Positions 26,794 through 36,810 are shown, numbered from the stretch's first letter. The stretch: 64,000 nucleotides of DNA from Bacillota bacterium (GCA_025210655.1 JAOARG010000062.1:62001-126000), one strand, 5' to 3'. The notes: generated from the sequence alone by a model not told the origin. Program-made: numbers and translations.

Positions 26794-28823
26794 TAAATTA
26801 CCACCGTCCCAACAGATTGAACTTCAACATTTGGTTCTATTTCATTATATGATAATACGATTAAGTCAGGAATTACAGCCTCTGTCAGTTTTTTGAAATG
26901 GAATCTTACAATTGGTGCTGTAAGAACTATAGGTTGCTCCCCTATATTTAGTAGTTTCTGTAATTCACTTGCTAATGAATTTATTATTCTCTGATTAGTT
27001 CCTGGATCAATTGTTAAATAAGAACCTGTTTCGTTTTGACCTAGTGAATCCATCAGAGTATTTTCAAGATCTCTATCAAGAGTGATTACCCTCGCTACAG
27101 ATTCTTCAAAATAATTCCTTGAAATAGTTCTTGCTAATGCCTGTCTTACATATTCAGTAAGGACAGATGTATCTTTAGTATACCTTGCATTGTCTGCTAA
27201 GGTCTCAAGAATTGTAACTAAATCCCTTATTGATATTCTTTCCCTTAACAAGTTGGCCAATACTTTTTGTATATCACCAATAGACATCATTCCAGGTATT
27301 AACTCTTCAACAAGTGCAGGATTATTTTCTTTAACATTATCAATAAGAGTTTTTACTTCCTGTCTACCTAGAAGTTCAAAAGCATATTTCTTAATTACCT
27401 CTGTTAAATGGGTAGAAATAATTGATGACGGATCTACAACTGTATAGCCTAGTATTTCAGCTCTCTCCCTATCATCAGAACTAATCCACTTAGCAGGTAG
27501 TCCAAAGGATGGCTCAACAGTATCTATACCAGCAATATCCCCTTCAACATTACCAGGATTCATTGCCATATAATGGTCAAACATAATACCACCTTCACCA
27601 ACTGAAGCTCCTTTTATCTTTATGATATAATCATTAGCTTCAAGTTGAATATTATCCCTAAGTCTAATCATAGGTACAACCATACCCATTTCTAAGGCGA
27701 CCTGTCTTCTTATCATAACTAGTCTATCAAATAAGTCTCCTCCTTGATTAGGATCAGCAAGGGGGATAATTCCATATCCAAATTCTAATTCTATAGGATC
27801 CACTTGTAACAGTGGAATAATATTCTCAGGTTTCTTAATGTCTTCAACATCCGTTTCTTCCTCTAATTCTTCTTCAGTTTCCTCTTTAATCTGTAGTTCT
27901 CTTCTGAAGGAAATACCAACTATTAGCAGTATAATACTGATCAGTGCGAAGGGAACATTTGGAAGCGGTGTAGAAAATCCTAAAAGAAAAAGTGCTCCTG
28001 ATAATATAAACAGAACTTTAGGACTATTAAATAGCTGTGTTACTACATCTACCCCAAGACTACCCTCAGAGGCTGCTCTTGTTACAACGATACCCGTTGC
28101 AGTAGAAATCATTAGTGCAGGTATCTGACCTACAAGTCCATCACCTACAGTAAGTAGTGTATATTTTCTTAAAGCTTCCGTTAAAAGCATTCCTTTTACA
28201 GCTACACCAATTGCAAATCCAGCAACTATATTGATAACTGTAATAATGATACCTGCAATGGCATCCCCTTTAACGAACTTAGAAGCACCATCCATAGCTC
28301 CATAGAAATCTGCTTCTCTTTGTATCTTGCTTCTTCGATCTTTTGCTTCAGCTTCACTGATAAGGCCTGCATTAAGGTCAGCATCAATTGCCATCTGCTT
28401 ACCAGGCATTGCATCAAGTGTAAATCTTGCAGCAACCTCTGAAACCCTCTCGGCACCTCGGGTTATTACAAGGAACTGAATAATTACAATTATAATAAAT
28501 ATAATAAAACCAACTATGGCATCTCCACCAATAACGAAATCCCCAAAGGCATCTATTACAGCACCAGCTCTAGCGTTTTGTAAAATATTTCTAGTAGTAG
28601 ATATATTCAGCGATAATCTAAATAATGTTGTTACTAGAAGTATGGAAGGAAACACTGAAAAGTCAAGAGCTTCCTTATTAAACATCGATATTAGAAGTAT
28701 CAATAATGCTAAAGCTATATTCATTGTTAAAAAGAAATCCAACAGGAATAAAGGCACTGGAATGATAATCATAAGAATAATTCCAACAATACCTAATGCA
28801 ACTGCTATGTCTCCAAATTTCAT
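26793..28823 (-). CDS. flhA: Flagellar export gate protein FlhA
   Basis: A 676-residue membrane protein forming the nonameric export ring. The N-terminal half has about eight transmembrane segments beginning VALGIVGIILMIIIPVPLFLL, with the FHIPEP signature (RVSEVAARFTLDAMPGKQMAID, read in two parts) near 135-160. A long cytoplasmic domain binds chaperone-substrate complexes. The length fits the family. It lies 17 nt after flhB and overlaps flhF. Confidence 0.98.
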   Translation of the reverse strand: MKFGDIAVALGIVGIILMIIIPVPLFLLDFFLTMNIALALLILLISMFNKEALDFSVFPSILLVTTLFRLSLNISTTRNILQNARAGAVIDAFGDFVIGGDAIVGFIIFIIIVIIQFLVITRGAERVSEVAARFTLDAMPGKQMAIDADLNAGLISEAEAKDRRSKIQREADFYGAMDGASKFVKGDAIAGIIITVINIVAGFAIGVAVKGMLLTEALRKYTLLTVGDGLVGQIPALMISTATGIVVTRAASEGSLGVDVVTQLFNSPKVLFILSGALFLLGFSTPLPNVPFALISIILLIVGISFRRELQIKEETEEELEEETDVEDIKKPENIIPLLQVDPIELEFGYGIIPLADPNQGGDLFDRLVMIRRQVALEMGMVVPMIRLRDNIQLEANDYIIKIKGASVGEGGIMFDHYMAMNPGNVEGDIAGIDTVEPSFGLPAKWISSDDRERAEILGYTVVDPSSIISTHLTEVIKKYAFELLGRQEVKTLIDNVKENNPALVEELIPGMMSIGDIQKVLANLLRERISIRDLVTILETLADNARYTKDTSVLTEYVRQALARTISRNYFEESVARVITLDRDLENTLMDSLGQNETGSYLTIDPGTNQRIINSLASELQKLLNIGEQPIVLTAPIVRFHFKKLTEAVIPDLIVLSYNEIEPNVEVQSVGTVVI

Positions 28824-28839
28824 ATACTAGCCTCCCTGT

Positions 28840-29913
28840 TTACCTATTCTTATTATATACAAAGGCCAATACTTCTGCTACTGCTTTATAATATTGTTCA
28901 GGGATATATTCCCCAATTTCAACATCCTTAAATAAAGCTCTTGCTAATGGCTTATTCTCAACTATAGGTACTTCATTTTCCTTACCTATTCTTTTTATGT
29001 TTAAGGCTATCAAATCTTGACCTTTGGCAACAACCATTGGTGATTCATAACCCTCTTTATACTTAATTACAACGGCAAAATGAGTCGGATTGGTAATTAT
29101 TACATCCGCTTCAGGTACTTCCTGCATCATTCTGCTCATAGCAATACTTCTTTGCTTTTCTTTTATCTTTGATTTAATTAAAGGGTCACCTTCAATATTC
29201 TTATACTCATCCTTAATTTCTTGCTTTGACATTTTTAGTTCTTTTTCGTTTTCCCATTTTTTATATATGTAATCAAGTAATGATACAATAAATAGGAAAA
29301 TCGCAACTCTCATAGTAATATTATACACTATTTTCCACAGGTTTGCTGCAATAACTGCTACAGGAAAATCTAACACTTTAATAATAAGATCCATGTTATC
29401 CATTATATAGTTAATTGAAATATAAAGCAGAGCAGCTGCTTTAGATACTGATTTTACAAGCTCTACGATAGATTTCATTGAAAAAAGCTTTTTAAATCCG
29501 CTTATAGGATTAATTTTACTTAACTTAACCTTAAGAGGTTCTACTGTAAATAGGAATCCTACTTGGACGTAGCTAAAAATTACTCCAGTAACCATTGCTA
29601 CTAGCATAGTGGGTAACATCAATTTTATCATTAAAAAAGTAATATCTCTCCCCATATTCAAGACTAGAACTGTGTCGAAGGTAAAGTTACTACTATTAGT
29701 TATTTCAAGTACACTTCTGAACAACTCGCTTACATTATCATAATAAAAGCCCCACAAAAAATTCAATGAGAAGAATACTACAATAATAATCAGAGATGAA
29801 GCAATTTCTTTACTCTGAACAACCTGTCCCTTGTTTCTAGCATCCCTTTTTTTCTTAGGTGTTGCTTTTTCAGTTTTTTCCCCAAATAGTTGTAAATCAA
29901 ATTTCAAAACCAT
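28840..29913 (-). CDS. flhB: Flagellar export switch protein FlhB
   Basis: A 357-residue export apparatus protein with four N-terminal membrane segments and a cytoplasmic domain carrying the autocleavage motif NPTH (near residue 270), whose cleavage allows the switch from rod/hook to filament export. The N-terminal KTEKATPKKKRDARNKGQV segment is typical. It lies 2 nt after fliR. A separate small homologue of its C-terminal domain is encoded at 59302-59568. Confidence 0.98.
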   Translation of the reverse strand: MVLKFDLQLFGEKTEKATPKKKRDARNKGQVVQSKEIASSLIIIVVFFSLNFLWGFYYDNVSELFRSVLEITNSSNFTFDTVLVLNMGRDITFLMIKLMLPTMLVAMVTGVIFSYVQVGFLFTVEPLKVKLSKINPISGFKKLFSMKSIVELVKSVSKAAALLYISINYIMDNMDLIIKVLDFPVAVIAANLWKIVYNITMRVAIFLFIVSLLDYIYKKWENEKELKMSKQEIKDEYKNIEGDPLIKSKIKEKQRSIAMSRMMQEVPEADVIITNPTHFAVVIKYKEGYESPMVVAKGQDLIALNIKRIGKENEVPIVENKPLARALFKDVEIGEYIPEQYYKAVAEVLAFVYNKNR

Positions 29914-29914
29914 T

Positions 29915-30685
29915 TTAAGCCGCCAAATTCATAATAATATCAATAAACTGCTGAAACATTATGTGGAACAAATTATTAAAAAACTCCATGTAATATGGTG
30001 TTATTATTAAAAATATTATAAAACCTATAAGGATTTTTAGAGGCATACCCACCATAAATACATTTAGACCCGGCATAGCTTTTGATAAAAGCCCCAATAT
30101 GATATTAGCGACAATAATCGTAATCAAAAACGGTGCTGCCATCTTAAAAGCTATAACAAAAGACTCACCTAATATATCTGTAATTCTTTTAGCCATCAAA
30201 ACATTATAATTGTTTGTTCCTATTGGAACTTCCTTAAAGCTAAGGGCCAATCCCTCGATAAGTCTTAAGTGATAGTCACTTATAAGGAAGATCATCATAG
30301 ACAAAATATAATAAAAATTAGCAGTAACCGGCATCTGAGACTCATCAGTTGCACTCATTACTGAAACCATTGCAAATCCAATATTTCTATCAACCAATGT
30401 ACCTGCTAAATATATAGAGTTTATTGTAAAAGTAATACTAAAACCTAATGTTAAACCTATAACAATTTCAGTTACCATTGATACTAAAAGCTCACCAAAG
30501 GTTTCTGGTATCAACACACCAGTATTAACCAACATTGGAAACATTACCAAAGATACAAAAAATATAAACCCTATTCTAAGTTGCATAGGAGCATTCCTAC
30601 TAGAAAATATAGGAATAATTGAAAATATTGCTGCGACTCTAGAAAAAATAAGAATCATTAAAGGTAAATAACTAGTAATCTCCAT
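29915..30685 (-). CDS. fliR: Flagellar export gate protein FliR
   Basis: A 256-residue multi-pass membrane protein, about six hydrophobic segments, part of the FliPQR export channel. Family marks are the opening hydrophobic FSRVAAIFSIIPIFSSRNAP and the central FSITFTINSIYLAGTLVD. It is 13 nt after fliQ and directly abuts flhB; in some species the two are fused, which is not the case here. Confidence 0.97.
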   Translation of the reverse strand: MEITSYLPLMILIFSRVAAIFSIIPIFSSRNAPMQLRIGFIFFVSLVMFPMLVNTGVLIPETFGELLVSMVTEIVIGLTLGFSITFTINSIYLAGTLVDRNIGFAMVSVMSATDESQMPVTANFYYILSMMIFLISDYHLRLIEGLALSFKEVPIGTNNYNVLMAKRITDILGESFVIAFKMAAPFLITIIVANIILGLLSKAMPGLNVFMVGMPLKILIGFIIFLIITPYYMEFFNNLFHIMFQQFIDIIMNLAA

Positions 30686-30698
30686 AAAAACACCAACT

Positions 30699-30965
30699 TT
30701 ATAATAAGGTATTCATACTTAAAAATATTTTTTCAGTAAAACCCAATATTCTACCTAAAATCCAAGGACCAAGAAGAATTAAAACGATAAATACTCCAAG
30801 TACTTTAGGAACAAAAGCAAGTGTTTGTTCCTGAATTTGAGTTGTTGCTTGAAATACAGCTACCAAAAGTCCTATTCCTAAAGCAACTAAAAGCATTGGA
30901 CTTGCTGCATATATAATTGTAATTATAGCTTCTCTAAAAATATCCAATACTGCATCTTGGCTCAC
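30699..30965 (-). CDS. fliQ: Flagellar export gate protein FliQ
   Basis: An 88-residue protein with two transmembrane helices (about 15-40 and 50-75) separated by the conserved short loop FQATTQIQEQTLAFVPK. It is part of the FliP5-Q4-R1 export gate. It lies between fliP and fliR with gaps of 13 nt on each side. The length is exactly that of the family. Confidence 0.97.
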   Translation of the reverse strand: MSQDAVLDIFREAIITIIYAASPMLLVALGIGLLVAVFQATTQIQEQTLAFVPKVLGVFIVLILLGPWILGRILGFTEKIFLSMNTLL

Positions 30966-30978
30966 ATTAATTCTCCTT

Positions 30979-31758
30979 TTACCTTATACTTGTAATGAGG
31001 GTTTGAACTATAAGATTCCACCCATCCACAAGAATAAAAATCAAAATTTTGAAAGGTAAGGATATCATAACTGGAGGAAGCATCATCATTCCAAGAGCCA
31101 TTAAGGTTGAGGCAACAACCATATCTATGACTATAAAAGGAATAAACAGCATAAATCCAATTTCAAAACCTCTCTTTATTTCACTTAGCATAAATGCAGG
31201 AATAACACTAGTCATCCCTATTTTTTCATAATCTTCATCTGTAGTGATATCAACCTCATCACCAGAAAGATTTATAAAAAGGGCAAGATCCTTAGATCTT
31301 ACCTGTCTTAGCATAAAACTTTTTACAGGAGCTACAGCTTGATCAAAAGCTTCCTCCTGACTAATTTCTTGACTTATGTACGGCTGAACTGCATTTTCAT
31401 TAACCTCTGAAAAAACTGGTGCCATAACAAAAAATGTCATAAATAAAGCAAGACCTATTATCACCTGATTTGGTGGGGTTGTCTGTAAGGATAGAGCCTT
31501 ACGTAAAAATGAAAATACTATGATAAACCTTGTGAAACATGTCATCATAATAAGGATAGATGGGGCAAGAGTAAGTATACTTAATAGTATTACTATCTGA
31601 ATACTACTAACAACCGCCTGTGGATCATCATTTGCGGTAACTTCAAACCCTATATTGGGAAGTGCACTTGCAAAAGTACCACTACTTAGTAGGACAACAC
31701 AAAACACCATCACAAATATTAGTATCTTTGATTTTTTATATTTACTACTTCTTATCAT
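30979..31758 (-). CDS. fliP: Flagellar export gate protein FliP
   Basis: A 259-residue protein with a cleavable N-terminal signal sequence (about 12-32) followed by four membrane helices. Family motifs seen are SILIMMTCFTRFIIVFSFLRKAL, TTPPNQVIIGLALF and the C-terminal PFKILIFILVDGW. It is the main component of the export gate. It overlaps fliO by 14 nt. Confidence 0.97.
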   Translation of the reverse strand: MIRSSKYKKSKILIFVMVFCVVLLSSGTFASALPNIGFEVTANDDPQAVVSSIQIVILLSILTLAPSILIMMTCFTRFIIVFSFLRKALSLQTTPPNQVIIGLALFMTFFVMAPVFSEVNENAVQPYISQEISQEEAFDQAVAPVKSFMLRQVRSKDLALFINLSGDEVDITTDEDYEKIGMTSVIPAFMLSEIKRGFEIGFMLFIPFIVIDMVVASTLMALGMMMLPPVMISLPFKILIFILVDGWNLIVQTLITSIR

Positions 31759-32134
31759 CTTCTAATCCCTGCTTACTTAGTTTATTCATTATATTGCTAA
31801 ATTTATTTTCTAATTTTCCTGTCATAAAGTCAACATCCATATCTTCTTCACTAAATTTGTCAATAAGCCTTATACCCGACTTATCATTAGATACTAAATA
31901 ATAGACATGGTTAAAAGAAAATACCATAAGGCTCTTGTCGTTTGCAACATAGAACCTTTCTAGTACTTTTATATTATTTCCTTTGGATCCTGAAACTCTT
32001 TTATTAATAAAAACAATAAATACAGTAAAAACTATTAATAATACCATAACAAGAAGAAAGAGTATGGGTCCATAACCCCTACCCATCCCCTGACTAGAAT
32101 TTATTATTCCATAGGAAAGAAAAATATCAACCAT
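31745..32134 (-). CDS. fliO: Flagellar biosynthesis protein FliO (FliZ type)
   Basis: A 129-residue protein with one transmembrane helix (PILFLLVMVLLIVFTVFIVF, about 24-43) and a small cytoplasmic beta-rich domain (VLERFYVANDKSLMVFSF). This domain is the shared core of the FliO family, which helps assemble the FliP ring. The assignment rests on that core and on position between cheY and fliP. Overlap with fliP suggests coupled translation. Confidence 0.9.
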   Translation of the reverse strand: MVDIFLSYGIINSSQGMGRGYGPILFLLVMVLLIVFTVFIVFINKRVSGSKGNNIKVLERFYVANDKSLMVFSFNHVYYLVSNDKSGIRLIDKFSEEDMDVDFMTGKLENKFSNIMNKLSKQGLEDDKK

Positions 32135-32144
32135 GGATATTTTC

Positions 32145-32507
32145 CTAACCTATTACTTTTTTCACTGCTTCAATAACCCTATCAGCTTGGAAAGGTTTAA
32201 CTATAAAGTCCCTTGCTCCAGCTTGGATTGACTCTATAACCATTGCTTGCTGACCCATGGCAGAACACATAATAATTTTTGCATTCGGATCCATAGCCTT
32301 AATTTCTTTAACAGCTTGAATACCGTCAACTTCTGGCATAGTAATATCCATTATAACTAATTCAGGATTCAACTCTTTGTATTTTTCGATTGCCTTTTGT
32401 CCATTTTCAGCTTCTCCTAATACATCGTAGCCGTTTTTCGTTAGTACATCTCTTATCATCATTCTCATAAATGCTGCATCATCAACTATTAAAATTCCAC
32501 CAGCCAT
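32145..32507 (-). CDS. cheY: Chemotaxis response regulator CheY
   Basis: A single receiver domain of 120 residues: acidic pair Asp9/Asp10, phospho-acceptor Asp54 (VIMDITMPEVDG), Ser/Thr in MCSAMGQ and Lys in IVKPF. Phosphorylated by CheA, it binds FliM and FliY to change rotation. It lies between fliY and fliO, its usual place in Gram-positive fla/che operons. Confidence 0.98.
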   Translation of the reverse strand: MAGGILIVDDAAFMRMMIRDVLTKNGYDVLGEAENGQKAIEKYKELNPELVIMDITMPEVDGIQAVKEIKAMDPNAKIIMCSAMGQQAMVIESIQAGARDFIVKPFQADRVIEAVKKVIG

Positions 32508-32526
32508 TTTATTTCCTCCTTAAATT

Positions 32527-33792
32527 TTAAAGTTTGTTAAGTCGTTTTTCCGGAATAATGATATCTGTTATTCTTATTCCGTAATTTTCATCAACAACAA
32601 CAACTTCGCCCTTGGCTATTTTCTTACCGTTGGCTAATATGTCCAAAGACTCGCCGACAAGCTTGTCAAGCTCAATAACTGTTCCCTGTGCAAAGTCAAG
32701 TATCTCACTAATTTTTTTACTAGCCCTACCCAGTTCAACAGTGATTTCCAGTGGAACATCCTTAATTAGTTCAATGTCACTTGGAATAGGAATTGTATTC
32801 ATCCCACCATCAAAAGAATCGAACTGTAGAGGTTGAGCATTAACCTGTTGCCTTGGTACTTGTGTACCCATGTTTTGTCCTTGATAATCATATTGTTGCT
32901 GATTATTAAAAGATTGCGCTTGGACATTTTGTACCGGTTGTTGAACTTGTTGTACCGGTTGCTGTATTGGTTGCTGAATAGGTTGTTGCATTGGTGCAGG
33001 AGCTGGAGTAGGCTCAGGGGCTGTTTCTGCAACAGGTTCTACCTGAACTTCGCCTGTACCAATCTTCATCAATTTAGAAACCATACTCTTAGCAAATTGA
33101 ACAGGTATAATCTGCATGATTTCACTATCAATTAAATCACCTATTGTCATTCTAAAAGCAATTCTCACAAGCTGACTATCACTTTGAAATTCTTCATATT
33201 GCTGAGTAATATCATCAATCTTTTTATAATTTGCTTCAGGAGGAGATATATCTATCTTTTCCCCAAGCATCTCTGATAATGAAGTAGATGATGATCCAAT
33301 CATTTGGTTCATAGCTTCACTGATTGCACTAAGATGTAAATCTGTTAGTTCATCAGCTAAATTGGTTCCATCTCCACCCATCATTAGGTCTGTAATTATT
33401 TTAACATCATTTTCCTTTAAAATCAAAAGATTAACACCTTCAATTCCAACTGTATACTTAATTTTTATAAGTACACAAGGTGCTACAAACTCATCTTCCA
33501 ACCCTTTGAACGTTGTTTCTGAAACTCTAGGAGTCGTAATATTAACCTTTTGTCCCAATAAAGTAAATAACGTTGTAGCTGCAGTTCCCATGCTAATATT
33601 TCCAATTTCACCTATTGCATCCTTTTCCTCCGCTGAAAGTTGTGGTGTTATTTCTTCATCAGCAGGTGCAGGGGCAGATACAGGTTCAGCACTTTCTTCG
33701 CTACTTACTTCAGGAGATTCAGGCTCAGTTTCATCACTGCTACCACCATTTAGCAAAGCATCTATTTCTTCTTGAGAAAGCATATCAGCCAT
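32527..33792 (-). CDS. fliY: Flagellar switch phosphatase FliY
   Basis: A 421-residue switch protein joining a CheC-like CheY-P phosphatase (motifs AIGEIGNISMGTAATTL near 60 and LSAISEAMNQMIGSSS near 155) to a C-terminal SpoA/FliN domain (about 345-420). The N-terminal MLSQEEIDALL matches the CheY-P-binding peptide of FliM. The linker (about 245-300) is built of QQPIQQPV-like repeats rich in Gln and Pro, coded by short direct DNA repeats that could vary in copy number. It abuts fliM. Confidence 0.97.
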   Translation of the reverse strand: MADMLSQEEIDALLNGGSSDETEPESPEVSSEESAEPVSAPAPADEEITPQLSAEEKDAIGEIGNISMGTAATTLFTLLGQKVNITTPRVSETTFKGLEDEFVAPCVLIKIKYTVGIEGVNLLILKENDVKIITDLMMGGDGTNLADELTDLHLSAISEAMNQMIGSSSTSLSEMLGEKIDISPPEANYKKIDDITQQYEEFQSDSQLVRIAFRMTIGDLIDSEIMQIIPVQFAKSMVSKLMKIGTGEVQVEPVAETAPEPTPAPAPMQQPIQQPIQQPVQQVQQPVQNVQAQSFNNQQQYDYQGQNMGTQVPRQQVNAQPLQFDSFDGGMNTIPIPSDIELIKDVPLEITVELGRASKKISEILDFAQGTVIELDKLVGESLDILANGKKIAKGEVVVVDENYGIRITDIIIPEKRLNKL

Positions 33793-34785
33793 TTACTTCA
33801 TCTCCTCTCTTAATTCAGTAATTTTTATAGCAACACTTTTTCCTTTAGTTCCCGGTTTACCAGTAAACTTAACTTCATCACCTATTAATACTTCTAGGTC
33901 ATCCTCAACCTTTTTGTTTAAAACAAGTACATCACCTGTCATTAAACTTAAGAATTCGGCAACCGTAATATTTGTTTTTCCAATTTGAGTCACCATATTA
34001 ACATCTGTACTATGAATACTGGTTTGTAGTGCCTCTTTTTCAGGCTCTGAAACTTCTTTTCTTGAACTATTAGAAAACCATAGTTTAGAACTAAGCTGTC
34101 CCAGTATAGGTTCAATTGTATAGTGAGGTATACATATATTAATCATACCCTCGACTTCACCAATTTTTATACTAAATGTTACTAGTGCAATTGATTCACT
34201 TGGTCCGACAATTTGGGCGAACTGTGAATTTGTTTCAATGTTTTCTAGACGAGCTTTTAACTCTATGATATTAGCCCAAGGTTCCTTTAAAAGATTAATA
34301 AACTTAACCATAATATTTTTTATTAGGGTCATCTCTATCTCTGTCAAAGACCTTGTTTCTTTAAATTTAATCGAATCTCCAGCACCACCTAATACCCTTT
34401 CAATCATAGTGAAAGCTAAGTCAGATGAAATATCAATAATCATCTGTCCTTTTAAAGGTGCAAAATTTACAATCCCAAGTATAGCAGGATTAGTAATTGA
34501 ATTGCTGAATTCATTATAAATCATAGGTTGAACTGAAAGTACGTCTATTTCTATATATGTTCTTAAATAACCTGAAAGAAAGTTATTTAATAACCTAGCG
34601 AAATTTTCATGGATAATTTCAAGAGTTCTAAGCTGATCCTTTGCAAACTTATCAGGTCTACTAAAGTCATATTTTCTAACTTTCTTCTCTTTCGTATCCT
34701 CCTCGATTTCTGTAACATCAACCTCTCCAGTACTGAGGGCGGCCAGCAAATCGTCTATTTCATTTTGGGATAACACATCTGACAT
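33793..34785 (-). CDS. fliM: Flagellar motor switch protein FliM
   Basis: A 330-residue C-ring protein with N-terminal CheY-P-binding motif LSQNEIDDLLAAL, a middle CheC-like fold without phosphatase motifs, and a C-terminal SpoA domain (DVLVLNKKVEDDLEVLIG). ATG 34785 has GGGGTGAG upstream and is preferred over the in-frame GTG at 34794. It lies between fliL and fliY with no gap to fliY. Confidence 0.97.
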   Translation of the reverse strand: MSDVLSQNEIDDLLAALSTGEVDVTEIEEDTKEKKVRKYDFSRPDKFAKDQLRTLEIIHENFARLLNNFLSGYLRTYIEIDVLSVQPMIYNEFSNSITNPAILGIVNFAPLKGQMIIDISSDLAFTMIERVLGGAGDSIKFKETRSLTEIEMTLIKNIMVKFINLLKEPWANIIELKARLENIETNSQFAQIVGPSESIALVTFSIKIGEVEGMINICIPHYTIEPILGQLSSKLWFSNSSRKEVSEPEKEALQTSIHSTDVNMVTQIGKTNITVAEFLSLMTGDVLVLNKKVEDDLEVLIGDEVKFTGKPGTKGKSVAIKITELREEMK

Positions 34786-34816
34786 AGAACTCACCCCACT
34801 TTCATCTTAGCAAAAT

Positions 34817-35230
34817 TTATTGTACTATGAACTGAACAAAATAAACATTTGTAATAGTATCTGAATCTAGCTCAAGTACCTCTAATATTATTTCATGGAC
34901 ATCTTCACGGGTTTTCTCTATCCCCTTCTTGTCCAGTATTTCCTCGTATGTCTTTGTAGCAAACAGCTCACGTATGTAGTTGTTTAACTTATTTTTGTTT
35001 TTTTCAAAGACTGGAAGTGTTTCTTGATTAGTATACTCAATAACTGGTTGAAGCTTTAAGATATTCTTAGGAGACTCTATATTTAGATACATCTCACCCA
35101 TATCAAATTCAAAGTATTCAACAACTACTTCCTTTTCTCCTGAGTCTCTGAAAACGAAAAAGAATAAGGCTCCACCTATTAACACTATTGACAGTAATGC
35201 TACAATACTTATTATCAAAATCTTTTTCAT
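34817..35230 (-). CDS. fliL: Flagellar basal-body protein FliL
   Basis: A 137-residue single-pass membrane protein: helix at about 4-27 (LIISIVALLSIVLIGGALFFFV), then an extracytoplasmic stomatin-like domain (about 45-137). FliL forms rings around stators and raises their activity. It is encoded just after motB, which fits this partnership. Confidence 0.93.
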   Translation of the reverse strand: MKKILIISIVALLSIVLIGGALFFFVFRDSGEKEVVVEYFEFDMGEMYLNIESPKNILKLQPVIEYTNQETLPVFEKNKNKLNNYIRELFATKTYEEILDKKGIEKTREDVHEIILEVLELDSDTITNVYFVQFIVQ

Positions 35231-35243
35231 AAAAATCCCCTCA

Positions 35244-35987
35244 CTAATTTATCGGTTCCTGACTTGGAAAGAAGGAACGTAATATTACGATATCAACTCT
35301 TCTATTTCTTGATCTACCCTCAATTGTACGGTTGTCAGCTATAGGATGATACTCACTATATCCTGATGCACCCAATCTCGAAGGCGATATTCTACTGTCA
35401 TTAATAAAGAATTTTACAACATTTGAAGCTCTTGTTGTAGACAGCTCCCAGTTTGATGGAAATCTAGATGTTCTAATGGGAACATTGTCTGTATGACCTT
35501 CAACCTTGATTGATCTGTTTTGAAATTCTTCCGTCTTAAGAATGTCTGCTAAAAAACTAAGTGTTTTTTTAGAGTCTTCCTTAAGATCAGCTTTTCCTGA
35601 GTCAAAAAGTGCATTGTCCTTAAATCTAATCACAAGTCCTCTTGTCTCAAGGGAAACTTCTATTTCTTCTATCAAATCTTGACTCTCAAGATATTCTTCA
35701 ATTTGTTCTTTTACACTTTCTAATGATTCTGCTTCAGTATTACTATCAGTAGTTTCTGATTCAGGCATTGCATCAAAAACAAGATCCGCATCTACTAAAG
35801 ACTTACCACTTTCTAATACACCGGCAGATCCTTGAAAGGACTGCATTACAGCTTGGAACTTCTGTGCATCTATGCTTGAGAATGCGAAAAGTAATACAAA
35901 GAAACACATTAGCAGTGTAACAAGGTCACCATAGGTGGCCATCCATTCCGGTGCACCGCCCTTTTGTTCTTCTTGTTTTTTCTTCAT
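35244..35987 (-). CDS. motB: Stator protein MotB
   Basis: A 247-residue stator subunit. The short cytoplasmic N-terminus is followed by one helix with the proton/ion-binding Asp21 (PEWMATYGDLVTLLMCFFV), a plug region and a C-terminal OmpA-like peptidoglycan-binding domain (VEGHTDNVPI, LSTTRASNVVKFF, GYSEYHPIADN, RNRRVDIVI). The residues around the Asp (YGDLVTLLMCFF) fit a MotB proton type by eye, but the ion should be tested. It directly abuts motA. Confidence 0.96.
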   Translation of the reverse strand: MKKKQEEQKGGAPEWMATYGDLVTLLMCFFVLLFAFSSIDAQKFQAVMQSFQGSAGVLESGKSLVDADLVFDAMPESETTDSNTEAESLESVKEQIEEYLESQDLIEEIEVSLETRGLVIRFKDNALFDSGKADLKEDSKKTLSFLADILKTEEFQNRSIKVEGHTDNVPIRTSRFPSNWELSTTRASNVVKFFINDSRISPSRLGASGYSEYHPIADNRTIEGRSRNRRVDIVILRSFFPSQEPIN

Positions 35988-36770
35988 CTATTCCTCACCC
36001 TCAGTCTCAGATGTTAGAGTGCTTCTAACACTTGGTGATAAGAAGGCCTTAAGTTTTTCTTCGATGATTCTTGGGTTTTCACCTGCCTGAATTGATAAAA
36101 GCCCCTCTATCATTATTTCTCTGATTAATACTTCTTCTTTACTCTTTAAGTCTAGTTTATTTGCTACCGGTATACAAATCAGGTTGGCAAACAGTGATCC
36201 ATAAAAAGTTGTAAGAAGTGCAACCGCCATGGCAGGACCGATACTTGATGGATCTGATAAGTTTTTAAGCATGATAACCAGACCAACAAGTGTACCAACC
36301 ATACCAAAGGCTGGGAGAAGTGCTCCCAACTGTTCAAATAATCCTTTACCTTTACCATGTCTATCCATGACATTCCCAAGGTCAGTTTCAAGAATATTCT
36401 TAACAAGTTCTGGGTCAGTACCATCTACGATAAGCATAACACCCTTTTTAAGAAATTCGTCCTGAACCTCGTCAACAGCCTCCTCTAAAGCAAGAAGACC
36501 TTCTCTCCTAGCGACATTGGCCAAATCGATTACCTTTGAAATTATTTGTCCAGGATCATATTCAGCATTTTTCATTGCCTTTCCAAATACTTTTCCCATT
36601 CCTAAAACATTTTGTAGTGGGAATGCAACAAATATTGCAGAGAAAGCACCGCCGACAACTATTACTATTGAACCTGGATCTATAAATGAACCAAGGGGTC
36701 CCTTTGAAAGTATAGCCCATCCAACTAGGGCAAAACCCGCTATAATTCCTCCTAAAGTACCTATGTCCAA
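35988..36770 (-). CDS. motA: Stator protein MotA
   Basis: A 260-residue protein with four membrane helices and a cytoplasmic loop (about 65-145) carrying conserved charges that contact FliG. The PAFGMVGTLVGLV segment is the family signature of the third helix. The start codon is TTG 36770, with GAGGTG 5 nt upstream. Unlike B. subtilis, where motAB is a separate operon, the pair lies inside the fla/che operon, between swrD and fliL. Confidence 0.96.
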   Translation of the reverse strand: MDIGTLGGIIAGFALVGWAILSKGPLGSFIDPGSIVIVVGGAFSAIFVAFPLQNVLGMGKVFGKAMKNAEYDPGQIISKVIDLANVARREGLLALEEAVDEVQDEFLKKGVMLIVDGTDPELVKNILETDLGNVMDRHGKGKGLFEQLGALLPAFGMVGTLVGLVIMLKNLSDPSSIGPAMAVALLTTFYGSLFANLICIPVANKLDLKSKEEVLIREIMIEGLLSIQAGENPRIIEEKLKAFLSPSVRSTLTSETEGEE

Positions 36771-36810
36771 ATCTACACCTCATTTCAGAATTTCACAATT
36801 CAACTACATT

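Noticed and set aside
26348..26896. Plus-strand open frame of 182 codons opposite flhF/flhA
   Set aside because: Antisense shadow of FlhF; composition is a mirror of the coding strand and there is no promoter or ribosome site.
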